Source: Desulfovibrio sp. MES5
GTDB lineage: Bacteria; Desulfobacterota; Desulfovibrionia; Desulfovibrionales; Desulfovibrionaceae
Assembly: GCF_002237645.1 (NCBI RefSeq)
Contig: NZ_MJUZ01000014.1
Span: 1-64,000 of the forward strand
Reading direction: 5' to 3'
Length of the DNA: 64,000 bases
The notes beneath the pieces were generated by a model that searched no databases, was not told where the DNA came from, and worked only from the letters and a program-made list of their open reading frames with translations. The translations under genes and the position numbers were made by a program. This document shows positions 8,562-19,020 of this stretch, one piece after another (the first letter of the stretch is position 1; each line of letters begins with the position of its first letter).

Positions 8562-10457
8562 TTACGCGTTCAGGCCAAGCGCCAGACGCTTGCTTGTGAT
8601 GCGCTTGTTCAGCAGCTCTGCCGCCTTCACCGGGTCTGGCTCCACCACAAAGGATGCGCCCACCAGACCTTCCAGACCGTTCAGGGCTATATCCGTCACC
8701 AACTGCGAGCCCAGAATATTGGGCGGCAGGCCCAGGTGCGTGTATACGCCGCTGGCCACGGCATACATGCCAATGGCCGCGGCCTTTTCCGAGTACCATT
8801 CCGGCGCGGAAGCAACCACAGGCAGATCAGAAATATCCACGCCAAGGCTGTTGGCGATCAGCGCGCACAACTGCATGATACGGGCGTTGTCCACGCAGCT
8901 GCCCATATGCAGCACTGGCGGTATGCCCAGCGCGCCGCACAGACTGCGCAGCCCCGGACCGGCCATTTCGGCCCCCTCGGGCATCAGCAGCCCGGCCTTG
9001 CCCGCCGCCGTCGTCACGCAGCCCGTAACAAGCACCATGATATCGTTCTTGATGAGCTCCTTGATGATGCCCACATTGGACGAATCCTGCTTGATCTTGG
9101 GATTGTTGCAGCCCACCACCGCCGCAAAGCCGCGCACTGTTCCCCCCTTGACGGCGTCCAGCAGAGGCTCGAGCGAACCGCCCAAGGCTTCAAGAATGGC
9201 CTCGTTGGAAAATCCGGTCATGATGTCCACCGGCTCAACGGGAATGTCCACCCGGCCGGGATCGCGCTCGACAAAGGCGTCAATGGCCATGTGCAGGATT
9301 TTGTGCGCCTCTTCGCGCGCGTTTTCTGGCGTAAAATTCATGTGAATGGCCCCGGTAAAGCGGGCCTTGGCGGCAGTATCAATGAAGCGGGTGTGGTAAC
9401 AGGCCGAAATCTGCACAAGGCTTGGCATGATGCACTGGTAGTCCACCACTACGGCTTCCACCGCGCCGGTCACAATGGCCAGTTCGGTCATCAGGTGGTT
9501 GCCCGCCATAGGAATGCCCTGGCGCATGAGCAGTTCATTGCCCGTACAGCACAGCCCGGCCACGGTGATGCCCTGGGCTCCGGCCTTTTTGGCGCGTTCG
9601 ACCATTTCCGGCTCACGGGCGGCCATAAGTATCATTTCGGAAACAACAGGATTGTGCCCGTGTACCAGAATGTTGACGGTTTCCTTTTTAATGACGCCCA
9701 GGTTCACTGTGGATTTGCGTGGGGTGGGAGTGCCGAAAAGGATGTCGCACAGCTCGGTGGCGATCATTGACCCGGCCCAGCCGTCGGACAAGGCGCAACG
9801 GGCGGCGTGCAGCAGTGTGTTGGGAGCGTCGTTGTCGCAGCCCATATGGGTGCGGTGCATCATTTCGGCAATTTCACGGTCAACGCCGCGCGGCATAATA
9901 TTCAGCTTCTTCCAGATTTCCTTGCGCTTGGCAGGAACACGCGACACAAAGTTCACTGCTTTGCGTCTGCTGCCGAAGTCACTGTAACAGGCGTCCACCA
10001 CATCGGCGGCCACGTCGTTCATGGCGCGGCCTTCAACGGCTATGCCCAGTTCCGCCGCGATGCGCAGCAGTTTGGCCGCATCACGGATCTGATAGTCTGC
10101 GGCCTTGCCTTCCACCACAGCCTCAAGGGTTTCAATAACGTCCCGCCCGTGATCGGAATGCCCGGCAGAACCCCCGGCAATAAAGCGCCCGAAGTTGCGC
10201 GCCACAATGACATCCGCATCTGCCCCGCACACCCCGCGTGAAAGTTTGCCGCCGGGTTCGGCCTTGGCGCTGATGCGGCACGGCCCCATGACGCAGTTAC
10301 GGCAGGTTGTGCCGAGTTCGCAAAAACGGCAGTGCGGCGTCTGCTGCGCCAGCCTGTCCCATGCGGTTTCGACGCCGTCTTTGCGCGCCTTTTCCAGCAT
10401 ACGTTTGGCGTCATCCCAAATGGACATTTCGTTAATGTCTAACAGCTTGTCGTTCAT
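8562..10457 (-). CDS. cooS: Anaerobic nickel-iron carbon monoxide dehydrogenase, catalytic subunit
   Basis: CooS oxidises CO to CO2 at a Ni-Fe-S C-cluster and passes electrons through B and D clusters. The 631-residue product has the N-terminal cysteine cluster at Cys43, 46, 52, 55 and 60 (CRFCELGTTCRNCVMGPC), and later conserved stretches such as HGHNPVVSEMI, GITVAGLCCTGNE and VVGCNNPK. Length is typical of a monofunctional CODH. The start at 10457 follows a purine-rich GCGAGGGC site; the frame is open further upstream but without family similarity. No cooF-like ferredoxin or CO-induced hydrogenase is adjacent, so CO oxidation is probably linked to the general electron pool. A CooA box lies about 95 bases upstream. 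Confidence 0.95.
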   Translation of the reverse strand: MNDKLLDINEMSIWDDAKRMLEKARKDGVETAWDRLAQQTPHCRFCELGTTCRNCVMGPCRISAKAEPGGKLSRGVCGADADVIVARNFGRFIAGGSAGHSDHGRDVIETLEAVVEGKAADYQIRDAAKLLRIAAELGIAVEGRAMNDVAADVVDACYSDFGSRRKAVNFVSRVPAKRKEIWKKLNIMPRGVDREIAEMMHRTHMGCDNDAPNTLLHAARCALSDGWAGSMIATELCDILFGTPTPRKSTVNLGVIKKETVNILVHGHNPVVSEMILMAAREPEMVERAKKAGAQGITVAGLCCTGNELLMRQGIPMAGNHLMTELAIVTGAVEAVVVDYQCIMPSLVQISACYHTRFIDTAAKARFTGAIHMNFTPENAREEAHKILHMAIDAFVERDPGRVDIPVEPVDIMTGFSNEAILEALGGSLEPLLDAVKGGTVRGFAAVVGCNNPKIKQDSSNVGIIKELIKNDIMVLVTGCVTTAAGKAGLLMPEGAEMAGPGLRSLCGALGIPPVLHMGSCVDNARIMQLCALIANSLGVDISDLPVVASAPEWYSEKAAAIGMYAVASGVYTHLGLPPNILGSQLVTDIALNGLEGLVGASFVVEPDPVKAAELLNKRITSKRLALGLNA

Positions 10458-10551
10458 AATGCCCTCGCTCGCGCTGAGTGTTGCTGCCCTCAGGCAGGGC
10501 ACGCAGATGCATGCCTTTGATACCAACATAGCATTCCGCAAGGAATTCGTC

Positions 10552-10567
10552 TGTCAGCTACCCGACA
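10552..10567 (-). promoter_or_regulatory. CooA operator upstream of cooS
   Basis: The plus strand reads TGTCAGCTACCCGACA, which fits the CooA consensus TGTCA-N6-CGACA exactly. Read towards cooS, a -10-like TATGTT follows at 10530-10525, placing a start site near 10518 with the operator centred about 41 bases upstream, as at class II activator promoters. The cooA gene lies about 300 bases away. The position fits CO-dependent activation of cooSC. Confidence 0.8.
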
Positions 10568-10739
10568 AAGGGAGCAATCCTTTTCAAGGGGCCGTCACGC
10601 CGCATCAATGACAAAAAATGATCTGGCTGACGCAGGGCTGCGCGGTAGAAAACCAGGCGGCAATATATACGCGGGTTTATGGCGGTTGCGCGGGACTGCG
10701 GGCCGCTGTCAGGCTGATACGTTCAGGGTCAGAAAGGTT

Positions 10740-10910
10740 CAAGGAAGCACTGATTAAAGAGCCTCTTGGAAACGCGCAGTTGTTTCGTTTGGCAAGGCGC
10801 GATCTTTTTTTGAAGCAGGAGTGGACTCTTCCGTCCTCGACTCTTGCATCCTCGACTGTTTCAAAAAAGTGGAGCAACACCGCCAAACGGAATAAACCAG
10901 CGCTTCCCTA
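10740..10910 (-). repeat. MITE-like repeat, family 1, copy 2
   Basis: This is the second copy of the element at 7304-7459, inverted relative to it. It is about 15 bases longer because an internal segment around AGTCGAGGA is duplicated (GTCGAGG occurs twice here, once in copy 1). The terminal repeats are AAGGAAGCACTGATTAA on one side and, from the other, TAGGGAAGCGCTGGTTTATT. The TAG stop of cooA forms one end. It lies in the long space between cooA and the cooS promoter. Confidence 0.85.
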
Positions 10911-11591
10911 ATGCAGCAGTTCGCGCAAACGGTCTTCGTCCAGAATGCGGTACAGGCCGCGCTGCTCTTTTTGCAGGATGCCCAGACGGGTAAAGTCGGT
11001 AAGCAGGGTGGAGATGGTCTGGCGTGACGTGCCGAGCGTCTGCGCCAGCATTTCGCCGGAGAGGGGCAGCCGGATAAGCCGCTCCTGCGAGTTGCCTTCA
11101 TTTTCGTGGGCAAGGTCGATGAGCAGCCGTGCCAACCGCACGGTCACGTCACGCAGGGCAAGGCCGTCGATAATGCTGAAACAGCTTTTCAGCATGCCGC
11201 CCAGCACCCGCACAATAGGTACGGTAAACTCGGGTATGGTCATCATACACCGGTTGAACGTCGGCGTATCAAGCAACAGAAGAACGGCGTCTTCCAGCAC
11301 CTGCACAAAGGCGTTTGAGTGGCTCACATAGAGGTCGCCGGGCTTGAGAAAGGCAATGGTGAACTCCCGGTCGCCATAGGAAAGATAGATGCGCACCAGG
11401 CCGGATTTGACTATGAAGACAAAATTGCCCTTCTGCTGTTTCTCCTGCTCCTGCTCCGCAAGGTCGTCATCATATTGGGGGGCGAAAATAATGGCCTGCC
11501 GGGCATAGCGTTTTTCATGAAAAGCAGACAGCAGGGGGGCCAGCTCCGGCCGGGCAAGTTCGTCCAGTAGATTGATATTACTGAATTTCAT
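10908..11591 (-). CDS. cooA: CO-sensing CRP/FNR-family regulator CooA
   Basis: CooA is a haem protein that binds DNA when CO occupies its haem. The 227-residue product has an N-terminal effector domain, a long dimerisation helix, and a C-terminal helix-turn-helix around LGTSRQTISTLLTDFTRLGI. His91 in GDLYVSHSNA aligns with the proximal haem ligand His77 of Rhodospirillum rubrum CooA. The residue aligned with Cys75, the ferric-state ligand, is Val89 here. A loop of roughly a dozen residues rich in E, Q and K (about 42-54) is absent from the shorter homologues I recall. The start at 11591 follows AAGGGGGC; the longer open frame is not family-like. Context with cooS and cooC supports the name. 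Confidence 0.85.
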   Translation of the reverse strand: MKFSNINLLDELARPELAPLLSAFHEKRYARQAIIFAPQYDDDLAEQEQEKQQKGNFVFIVKSGLVRIYLSYGDREFTIAFLKPGDLYVSHSNAFVQVLEDAVLLLLDTPTFNRCMMTIPEFTVPIVRVLGGMLKSCFSIIDGLALRDVTVRLARLLIDLAHENEGNSQERLIRLPLSGEMLAQTLGTSRQTISTLLTDFTRLGILQKEQRGLYRILDEDRLRELLH

Positions 11592-11773
11592 GCAGCCCCC
11601 TTTTTTCATGGCCCTTGCTTGCCGCAAATCGGCACTGCCACGGTTTTCATATCTTTCCTGACCCGGAGCAGTTTGCCGCCCCCGCTCGCAACCAGAGGCG
11701 AGCAGACAACCCATGCAGGCATCAAAAGAGAGCGGACACCAAGAGAATAGACGCTGCACGAAGAGTGTCAACA

Positions 11774-11815
11774 CAAAGGGGCATGCTGGCTTCTCTATGC
11801 CAACATGCCCCTTTG
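11774..11815. terminator. Stable hairpin between nifA and cooA
   Basis: CAAAGGGGCATG and CATGCCCCTTTG pair perfectly, extended inwards by TGG/CCA around a ten-base loop. It lies downstream of nifA on the minus strand and may terminate it, though a T run is missing. Confidence 0.45.
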
Positions 11816-11870
11816 CGAATGAATCCGGCCGCGCGCCTGCGGACGGGAATATTGCCCCAGAGCAGTCAAC

Positions 11871-11981
11871 GTAGGAAACGGGTTAACTGCCCTGCAAGGA
11901 TTTTCAGAAAAATCCCAGCCTCGAAACGTGAGCAGGCAGGCTTTTCAGCCGTATGCGAGTATTTCAAGCGTTACCTGCTTT
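11871..11981 (+). repeat. Dispersed repeat, family 3, copy A
   Basis: About 110 bases match the copy at 38402-38517: GTTAACTGC, CTGCAAGGATTTTCAG, then GAGCAGGCAGGCTTT, then GAGTATTTCAAG and a final GTTA-CTGCT. In the better preserved copy the middle forms two small hairpins. It encodes nothing recognisable. Confidence 0.75.
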
Positions 11982-12039
11982 AAGGTTTTTCCGGCGCCAT
12001 GCCTGTAAAACAGCCATCCGGCAATAATCCGCCCTGCCG

Positions 12040-13629
<1,590 letters not shown>

Positions 13630-14224
13630 AAATAACAGGGAGGGTGACGCATCGCACTGCACGGTGGCCTCGCTTCCAGGATTGAACCGGAATTCCCGGT
13701 ACGGGCGATATCCGCACAAAAGGCGGAAACGGCATGGCCGCCGACTGGCGGAGCATGCGACGCACGGCAACAGGCATACCCGCCTGCCGTTGCCTGACTG
13801 AAACCTGGGGGGAGGTGGAGCCGAAAGACTCCATAGGTACAGCGACATCTCGGAATTGCAGCATGGCCCTTGCGGCCAGCCGGAGCCGACCCGAAGGCTG
13901 GTCTCCTTGTTCGCCTGAAATATATCCACAGGCCGACCTGACGTCAAAAAGAATCCGCATGCCCAATCCGGGGGGCGTGCGGCCTCCCGCGTACCCGGCG
14001 CACAGGCCCGCATGCCGCGCCTTACCCGCCCCTTTCAGCCCTCTGCATACAAAAATGTACCGTTACAGCCCGAGCAGGTTCATTTTTTGCCTTTTAAGCA
14101 AATAAATGCAGCTTATTGACAAAATTATCCTCCCCGTGGAGCACACAGCCCGCATAGCACAAATTGGTACCGCACACCCTCCACCATTATAAATAATACA
14201 AAGTAAATAAACATCTTATGTGAA
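13630..14224. other. nifA-nifH intergenic region
   Basis: No gene is supported in these roughly 600 bases. The left half is GC-rich and the right half AT-rich. No TGT-N10-ACA NifA upstream site was found by eye between 14040 and 14225; TGTACCGTTACA near 14056 has the half sites but a six-base spacer. Confidence 0.4.
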
Positions 14225-14240
14225 GGGCACACTTTCTGCA
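14225..14240 (+). promoter_or_regulatory. Sigma-54 promoter of the nif operon
   Basis: GGGCACACTTTCTGCA carries the invariant GG and GC of the -24/-12 type with the required ten-base gap. It lies about 50 bases before the nifH ATG, opposite the nifA gene, and so is the expected NifA target. The first base is G instead of the consensus T. Confidence 0.75.
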
Positions 14241-14250
14241 CAAAGCGTGA

Positions 14251-15114
<864 letters not shown>

Positions 15115-15279
15115 AGATTTTGCGAAAGAAATTGTGCGACGGAACCACGCATTCCACAGGCAACCGTCCCTCAGAAATGGCGCAACGCAAACAGACCGCG
15201 CCTGAACAACAGGGACGGCTTCCCCAACTGCCGGAACAGCTCTGCTGCTTCAGGCGACGCAAGACAAGGGAGAACACAC

Positions 15280-15606
15280 ATGCAGATGATCCGCACCATC
15301 ATTCGCCCCGAAAAAACCACTGAAGTGCTTTCCGAGCTCATGTCCGCCGGGTTTCCCGCGGTCACCAAGCTGGATGTGGTGGGCCGGGGCAAGCAGAAAG
15401 GCATCATGGTCGGCGATGTGCAGTACGACGAAATTCCCAAGCAGATGCTCATGCTTGTGGTCAACGATGAAGATAAGGACGACGCCATCCGCGTTATCCT
15501 GCACGTAGCCCGCACAGGCGAAAACGGGCACTACGGCGACGGACGCGTCTTTGTGTCCTCCGTCAGCGAGGCCTGGACCATCAGCACCGGCAAGGCCGGT
15601 TTGTAG
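15280..15606 (+). CDS. nifI1: PII-like nitrogenase regulator NifI1
   Basis: NifI1 is a GlnB-family protein that, with NifI2, inhibits nitrogenase directly when ammonium is present and 2-oxoglutarate is low. The 108-residue product shows the PII fold start MQMIRTIIRPEKTTEVLSEL, a T-loop region and the C-terminal GENGHYGDGRVFVSSV segment. The position between nifH and nifD is diagnostic of the nifH-I1-I2-D-K arrangement of methanogens, clostridia and some deltaproteobacteria. Ten bases separate it from nifI2. Confidence 0.93.
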   Translation: MQMIRTIIRPEKTTEVLSELMSAGFPAVTKLDVVGRGKQKGIMVGDVQYDEIPKQMLMLVVNDEDKDDAIRVILHVARTGENGHYGDGRVFVSSVSEAWTISTGKAGL

Positions 15607-15615
15607 GAGGCCGCC

Positions 15616-15993
15616 ATGCAGGAGATTGTCGCCATTGTGCGGTCCAATATGGTCGGCCCCACAAAAAAAGCCCTGACCAAGGCGGGCTGCCCCTCATTCA
15701 GCTGCGCCAAATGTCTTGGCCGGGGTAAAAAAGGTATGGATAACGCTACCCTGCGTATGGTTATGGAAAACGGCGAACTGCCGCGCACCCCCACGGGGGA
15801 ATCGCTGACCGAGGTGGGCCGGCTCATCCCCAAGCGCCTGTTCAACATCTGCGTGCCCGACGACAAGGCCGAAGCCGTGGTTAAGGCCATCATTGAAGCC
15901 AACGGCACAAGCCACCCCGGCGACGGCAAGATATTCGTCATGCCGGTGGAAGAATCCTACGTGGTCCGCACGGGCGAGCGCGTTGACGCATAA
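15616..15993 (+). CDS. nifI2: PII-like nitrogenase regulator NifI2
   Basis: This 125-residue GlnB-family protein is the second half of the NifI1-NifI2 switch. It begins MQEIVAIVRSNMVGPTKKAL and has a longer T-loop region including CAKCLGRGKKGMDN, as in NifI2, and the C-terminal SHPGDGKIFVMPVEE. TAGGAGGCCGCC precedes the ATG. Twelve bases separate it from nifD, so transcription with nifDK is certain in practice. Confidence 0.93.
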   Translation: MQEIVAIVRSNMVGPTKKALTKAGCPSFSCAKCLGRGKKGMDNATLRMVMENGELPRTPTGESLTEVGRLIPKRLFNICVPDDKAEAVVKAIIEANGTSHPGDGKIFVMPVEESYVVRTGERVDA

Positions 15994-16004
15994 GGAAGGT
16001 AGTT

Positions 16005-17594
16005 ATGACTATGGACGCCAGCGCCAAAGTGCTTGAGCGCTATAACGCCAAGGTATTCAAGAACCGCAAGGAGCACATGCTCCGCATCAATCCGGAAGAG
16101 GCGCAGCAGATTACGGCCAACACCCGCGCCATCCCCGGCATAATGACCAACCGCGGCTGCTGTTACGCAGGCTGCAAGGGCGTGGTGCTCGGCCCCATCA
16201 AGGATATGGTGCTCATAACCCATGGCCCCGTGGGCTGCGGCTTTTACAGCTGGGGCACACGCCGCAACAAGGCCAGGGCTGAAGAAGGCGAACCCAACTT
16301 CATCCAGTACTGCTTCACCACCGATCTGCAGGAGCCGGACATCGTTTTTGGCGGCACCAAAAAACTCAAGACCGCCATTGACGAAATCATGCAGCTCATG
16401 AGCCCCAAGACCATCATGATAGCGGCCACCTGCCCCGTGGGCCTCATCGGCGACGACATCCAGGCCGTGGCCGCCGAGGCCGAAGAGCAGTACGGCATCC
16501 GCTGCGTGGCCTACAACTGCGAAGGCTACAAGGGCGTCAGCCAGTCCGCCGGGCACCATATCGCCAACAACGGCCTCATGAAGCGAGTCATCGGCACGGG
16601 CAGCTACGAGCCAGCTACCAAGTATTCCGTCAACATTCTTGGCGAATACAACATCGGCGGCGACGGATGGGAGCAGGAACGCATACTGCAAAAGATTGGC
16701 TATGAAGTGGTCTCCGTCTTCACGGGCAACGGCGAGATCGAGCGCATCGCCAGTTCCCACAAGGCCAACCTAAACCTTGTGCAGTGCCACCGCTCCATCA
16801 ACTACATCGCCGAAATGATGAAGACCAAGTACGGCGTTGACTGGCTCAAGGTCAACTTCATCGGTCTTGAAGGCACCATCGAAAGCCTGCGCCACATGGC
16901 CGCCTACTTTGGCGACCCTGCCCTCATCCAGCGCACGGAAGAGGTCATTGCCGAGGAACTGGCCGAGGTTCAGGACGAAATGGCCGCCGCCAAGGCCCGC
17001 CTCAACGGCCTTACCGCCGCGCTCTTCGTGGGCGGCAGCCGCTCGCACCACTACCAGGGGCTGCTCAAGGAACTGGGCGTGCGCACCGTGCTGGCGGGCT
17101 ATGAATTCGGCCACCGCGATGACTATGAAGGCCGCGAAGTCATCCCCGACATCAAGGACGACGCCGACAGCAAGAACATCGAACACATCACCGTCGAAAA
17201 GGACGAAAAGAAGTACCACGCCTATCTCACCCAGGAAGAGTACGACAAGCTAGCCGCGCTGATTCCTCTGGAAAAATACGACGGCATGATCCGCGACATG
17301 GACGCGGGAACCTTTGTGGTGGACGACCTCAACATGTACGAGGCCGACAAGTTTATGGAAGTTCTCAAACCGGACATGTTTTTCTCCGGCATCAAGGACA
17401 AGTACGCCCTGCAAAAGGCCGGCACGCTCTCCCGTCAGTTGCACAGCTATGACTACAGCGGCCCCTACGCTGGCTTCAAGGGCGCTGTGCAGTTCGCCAA
17501 AGACGTCTGCCTTGGCTACTTCACCCCGGCGTGGCGCATGGTCACTCCGCCCTGGAAGACCCGCGCCACCCTGCAAGGCACAGTGGGAGAATAG
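16005..17594 (+). CDS. nifD: Nitrogenase molybdenum-iron protein alpha chain NifD
   Basis: NifD carries the FeMo-cofactor where N2 is reduced. The 529-residue product has P-cluster cysteines in NRGCCYAGCKG and HGPVGCGFYSW near residues 50-80, the FeMo-co cysteine in LVQCHRSINYI and the FeMo-co histidine in LHSYDYSGPYAGF. It is longer than proteobacterial NifD by an insert, typical of the clostridial type. Both cofactor ligands are those of a molybdenum enzyme by context, because no anfG or vnfG gene follows. Confidence 0.96.
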   Translation: MTMDASAKVLERYNAKVFKNRKEHMLRINPEEAQQITANTRAIPGIMTNRGCCYAGCKGVVLGPIKDMVLITHGPVGCGFYSWGTRRNKARAEEGEPNFIQYCFTTDLQEPDIVFGGTKKLKTAIDEIMQLMSPKTIMIAATCPVGLIGDDIQAVAAEAEEQYGIRCVAYNCEGYKGVSQSAGHHIANNGLMKRVIGTGSYEPATKYSVNILGEYNIGGDGWEQERILQKIGYEVVSVFTGNGEIERIASSHKANLNLVQCHRSINYIAEMMKTKYGVDWLKVNFIGLEGTIESLRHMAAYFGDPALIQRTEEVIAEELAEVQDEMAAAKARLNGLTAALFVGGSRSHHYQGLLKELGVRTVLAGYEFGHRDDYEGREVIPDIKDDADSKNIEHITVEKDEKKYHAYLTQEEYDKLAALIPLEKYDGMIRDMDAGTFVVDDLNMYEADKFMEVLKPDMFFSGIKDKYALQKAGTLSRQLHSYDYSGPYAGFKGAVQFAKDVCLGYFTPAWRMVTPPWKTRATLQGTVGE

Positions 17595-17596
17595 TA

Positions 17597-18961
17597 ATGC
17601 TCGACCTCACACCCAAGACCCACATCAATCGTACGGGCGCGCTCATCAACCCCTGCAAGACCTGTCAGCCCGTGGGCGCGCTGTTTGCCGCCCTTGGCGT
17701 GCGCAACTGCATGCCTTACAGCCACGGGTCGCAAGGGTGCGTATCCTATCACCGCACCTATCTGAGCCGCCATTTCAAGGAACCGGCCATCGCCTGCACA
17801 AGCTCCTTCACCGAAGGCGCGTGCGTGTTCGGCGGCGGCCCCAACATCCGCCAGGGCGCCAAGAACGTCTTTGACGTGTACGATCCAGACATCATTGCCG
17901 TGCACACCACCTGCCTTTCCGAAACCATCGGCGACGACCTCAATACCTATATTGAGGAAATGGACATCCCCGACGGCAAGCTTGTGGTGCACTGCAACAC
18001 GCCAAGCTACGTGGGTTCGCACGTCACGGGTTTTGCCAACATGATGGCGGGCTTCATCAAGTATCTGGCCGCCAGGGGCACGGGCACGGAGACGGTGGGA
18101 GTGTTCCCCGGATTTGTGAACCCCGGCGACATCCGCGAATACAAGCACATGCTCAAGCGCATGAAGATCAGAAACATCATGTTCCCCGACTGCTCCAACG
18201 TTATGGACGCCCCCATGACCGGCGAATACAAGATGTATCCTGACGGCGGCACCACCATTGATGAAATCCGCGCGCTGGGTTCCTGCCGCAAGGTGGTGGC
18301 CCTGGGCCGCCTCACCAGCGAGGAGCCGGCCAGCCAGCTCAAGCGCAAGTGCGGCGTGGACTACGACCTGCTGCCCCTGCCCCTCGGCCTGGCGGACACC
18401 GACACCTTCATCATGGCTCTGGCCTCGCTCAACGGCGGCGAGGTGGACTCCTACCTTGAGGAAGAGCGCGGCCGCCTGCTGGATCTCATGCTGGACGCCA
18501 ACCCCTACTTCTACGGCAAAAAAGTGGCTGTGTACGGCGATCCGGACACGGTGCTCGGTCTGGCCCGTTTCTGCCTCGAACTGGGCATGATTCCAAGCTA
18601 CGTGCTCACGGGCACGCCCGGCGAAGCCTTTGTGAGGCTGGCCGGAGCCCTGTTCAAGGAATACGGCAAGGAATCGCAGTGCCAGGCCTTTGCCGCCAAG
18701 GACCTCTTTGATCTGCACCAGTTCATCAAGAATGAACCCGTGGATCTTCTGCTGGGCAACTCGCACGGCAAGCAGATAGCCAAGGCCGAAAACATCCCTC
18801 TGGTGCGGGCGGGCTTTCCCGTGCTCGACCGCTACGGGCACGGCTCCCAAGCCATCGTGGGCTACCGTGGGGCCTTCAATCTGGCCGCCAAAATCGCGGA
18901 CGCCCTTATGGACGAATACGACCGCCACTGCGCGGATGAAGATCTGGAACTTGTTATGTAG
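17597..18961 (+). CDS. nifK: Nitrogenase molybdenum-iron protein beta chain NifK
   Basis: NifK pairs with NifD and shares the P-cluster. From the ATG at 17597, two bases after the nifD stop, the product has 454 residues, short for NifK because it lacks the long N-terminal arm of proteobacterial NifK. Cysteine motifs INPCKTCQPVGA, RNCMPYSHGSQGCVSYHR are in place. GGGAGA overlaps the nifD end as ribosome site. An upstream open frame inside nifD is not part of the gene. Confidence 0.96.
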   Translation: MLDLTPKTHINRTGALINPCKTCQPVGALFAALGVRNCMPYSHGSQGCVSYHRTYLSRHFKEPAIACTSSFTEGACVFGGGPNIRQGAKNVFDVYDPDIIAVHTTCLSETIGDDLNTYIEEMDIPDGKLVVHCNTPSYVGSHVTGFANMMAGFIKYLAARGTGTETVGVFPGFVNPGDIREYKHMLKRMKIRNIMFPDCSNVMDAPMTGEYKMYPDGGTTIDEIRALGSCRKVVALGRLTSEEPASQLKRKCGVDYDLLPLPLGLADTDTFIMALASLNGGEVDSYLEEERGRLLDLMLDANPYFYGKKVAVYGDPDTVLGLARFCLELGMIPSYVLTGTPGEAFVRLAGALFKEYGKESQCQAFAAKDLFDLHQFIKNEPVDLLLGNSHGKQIAKAENIPLVRAGFPVLDRYGHGSQAIVGYRGAFNLAAKIADALMDEYDRHCADEDLELVM

Positions 18962-19020
18962 GGCCGCAAGGCCGCAATCGGGCGGGGCCGTGACGGCCCC
19001 GCCCCGCGAGGGGGTTCCCC

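Larger units (their letters stand above)
11592..12039. other. Intergenic region between cooA and nifA
   Basis: No gene is supported. The region holds a hairpin at 11774-11815 and a copy of a dispersed repeat at 11871-11981. The cooA promoter should lie in its left part. Confidence 0.4.

Noticed and set aside
8505..9770. Plus-strand frame of 421 codons across cooS
   Set aside because: Shadow of cooS on the opposite strand, with no recognisable protein features.
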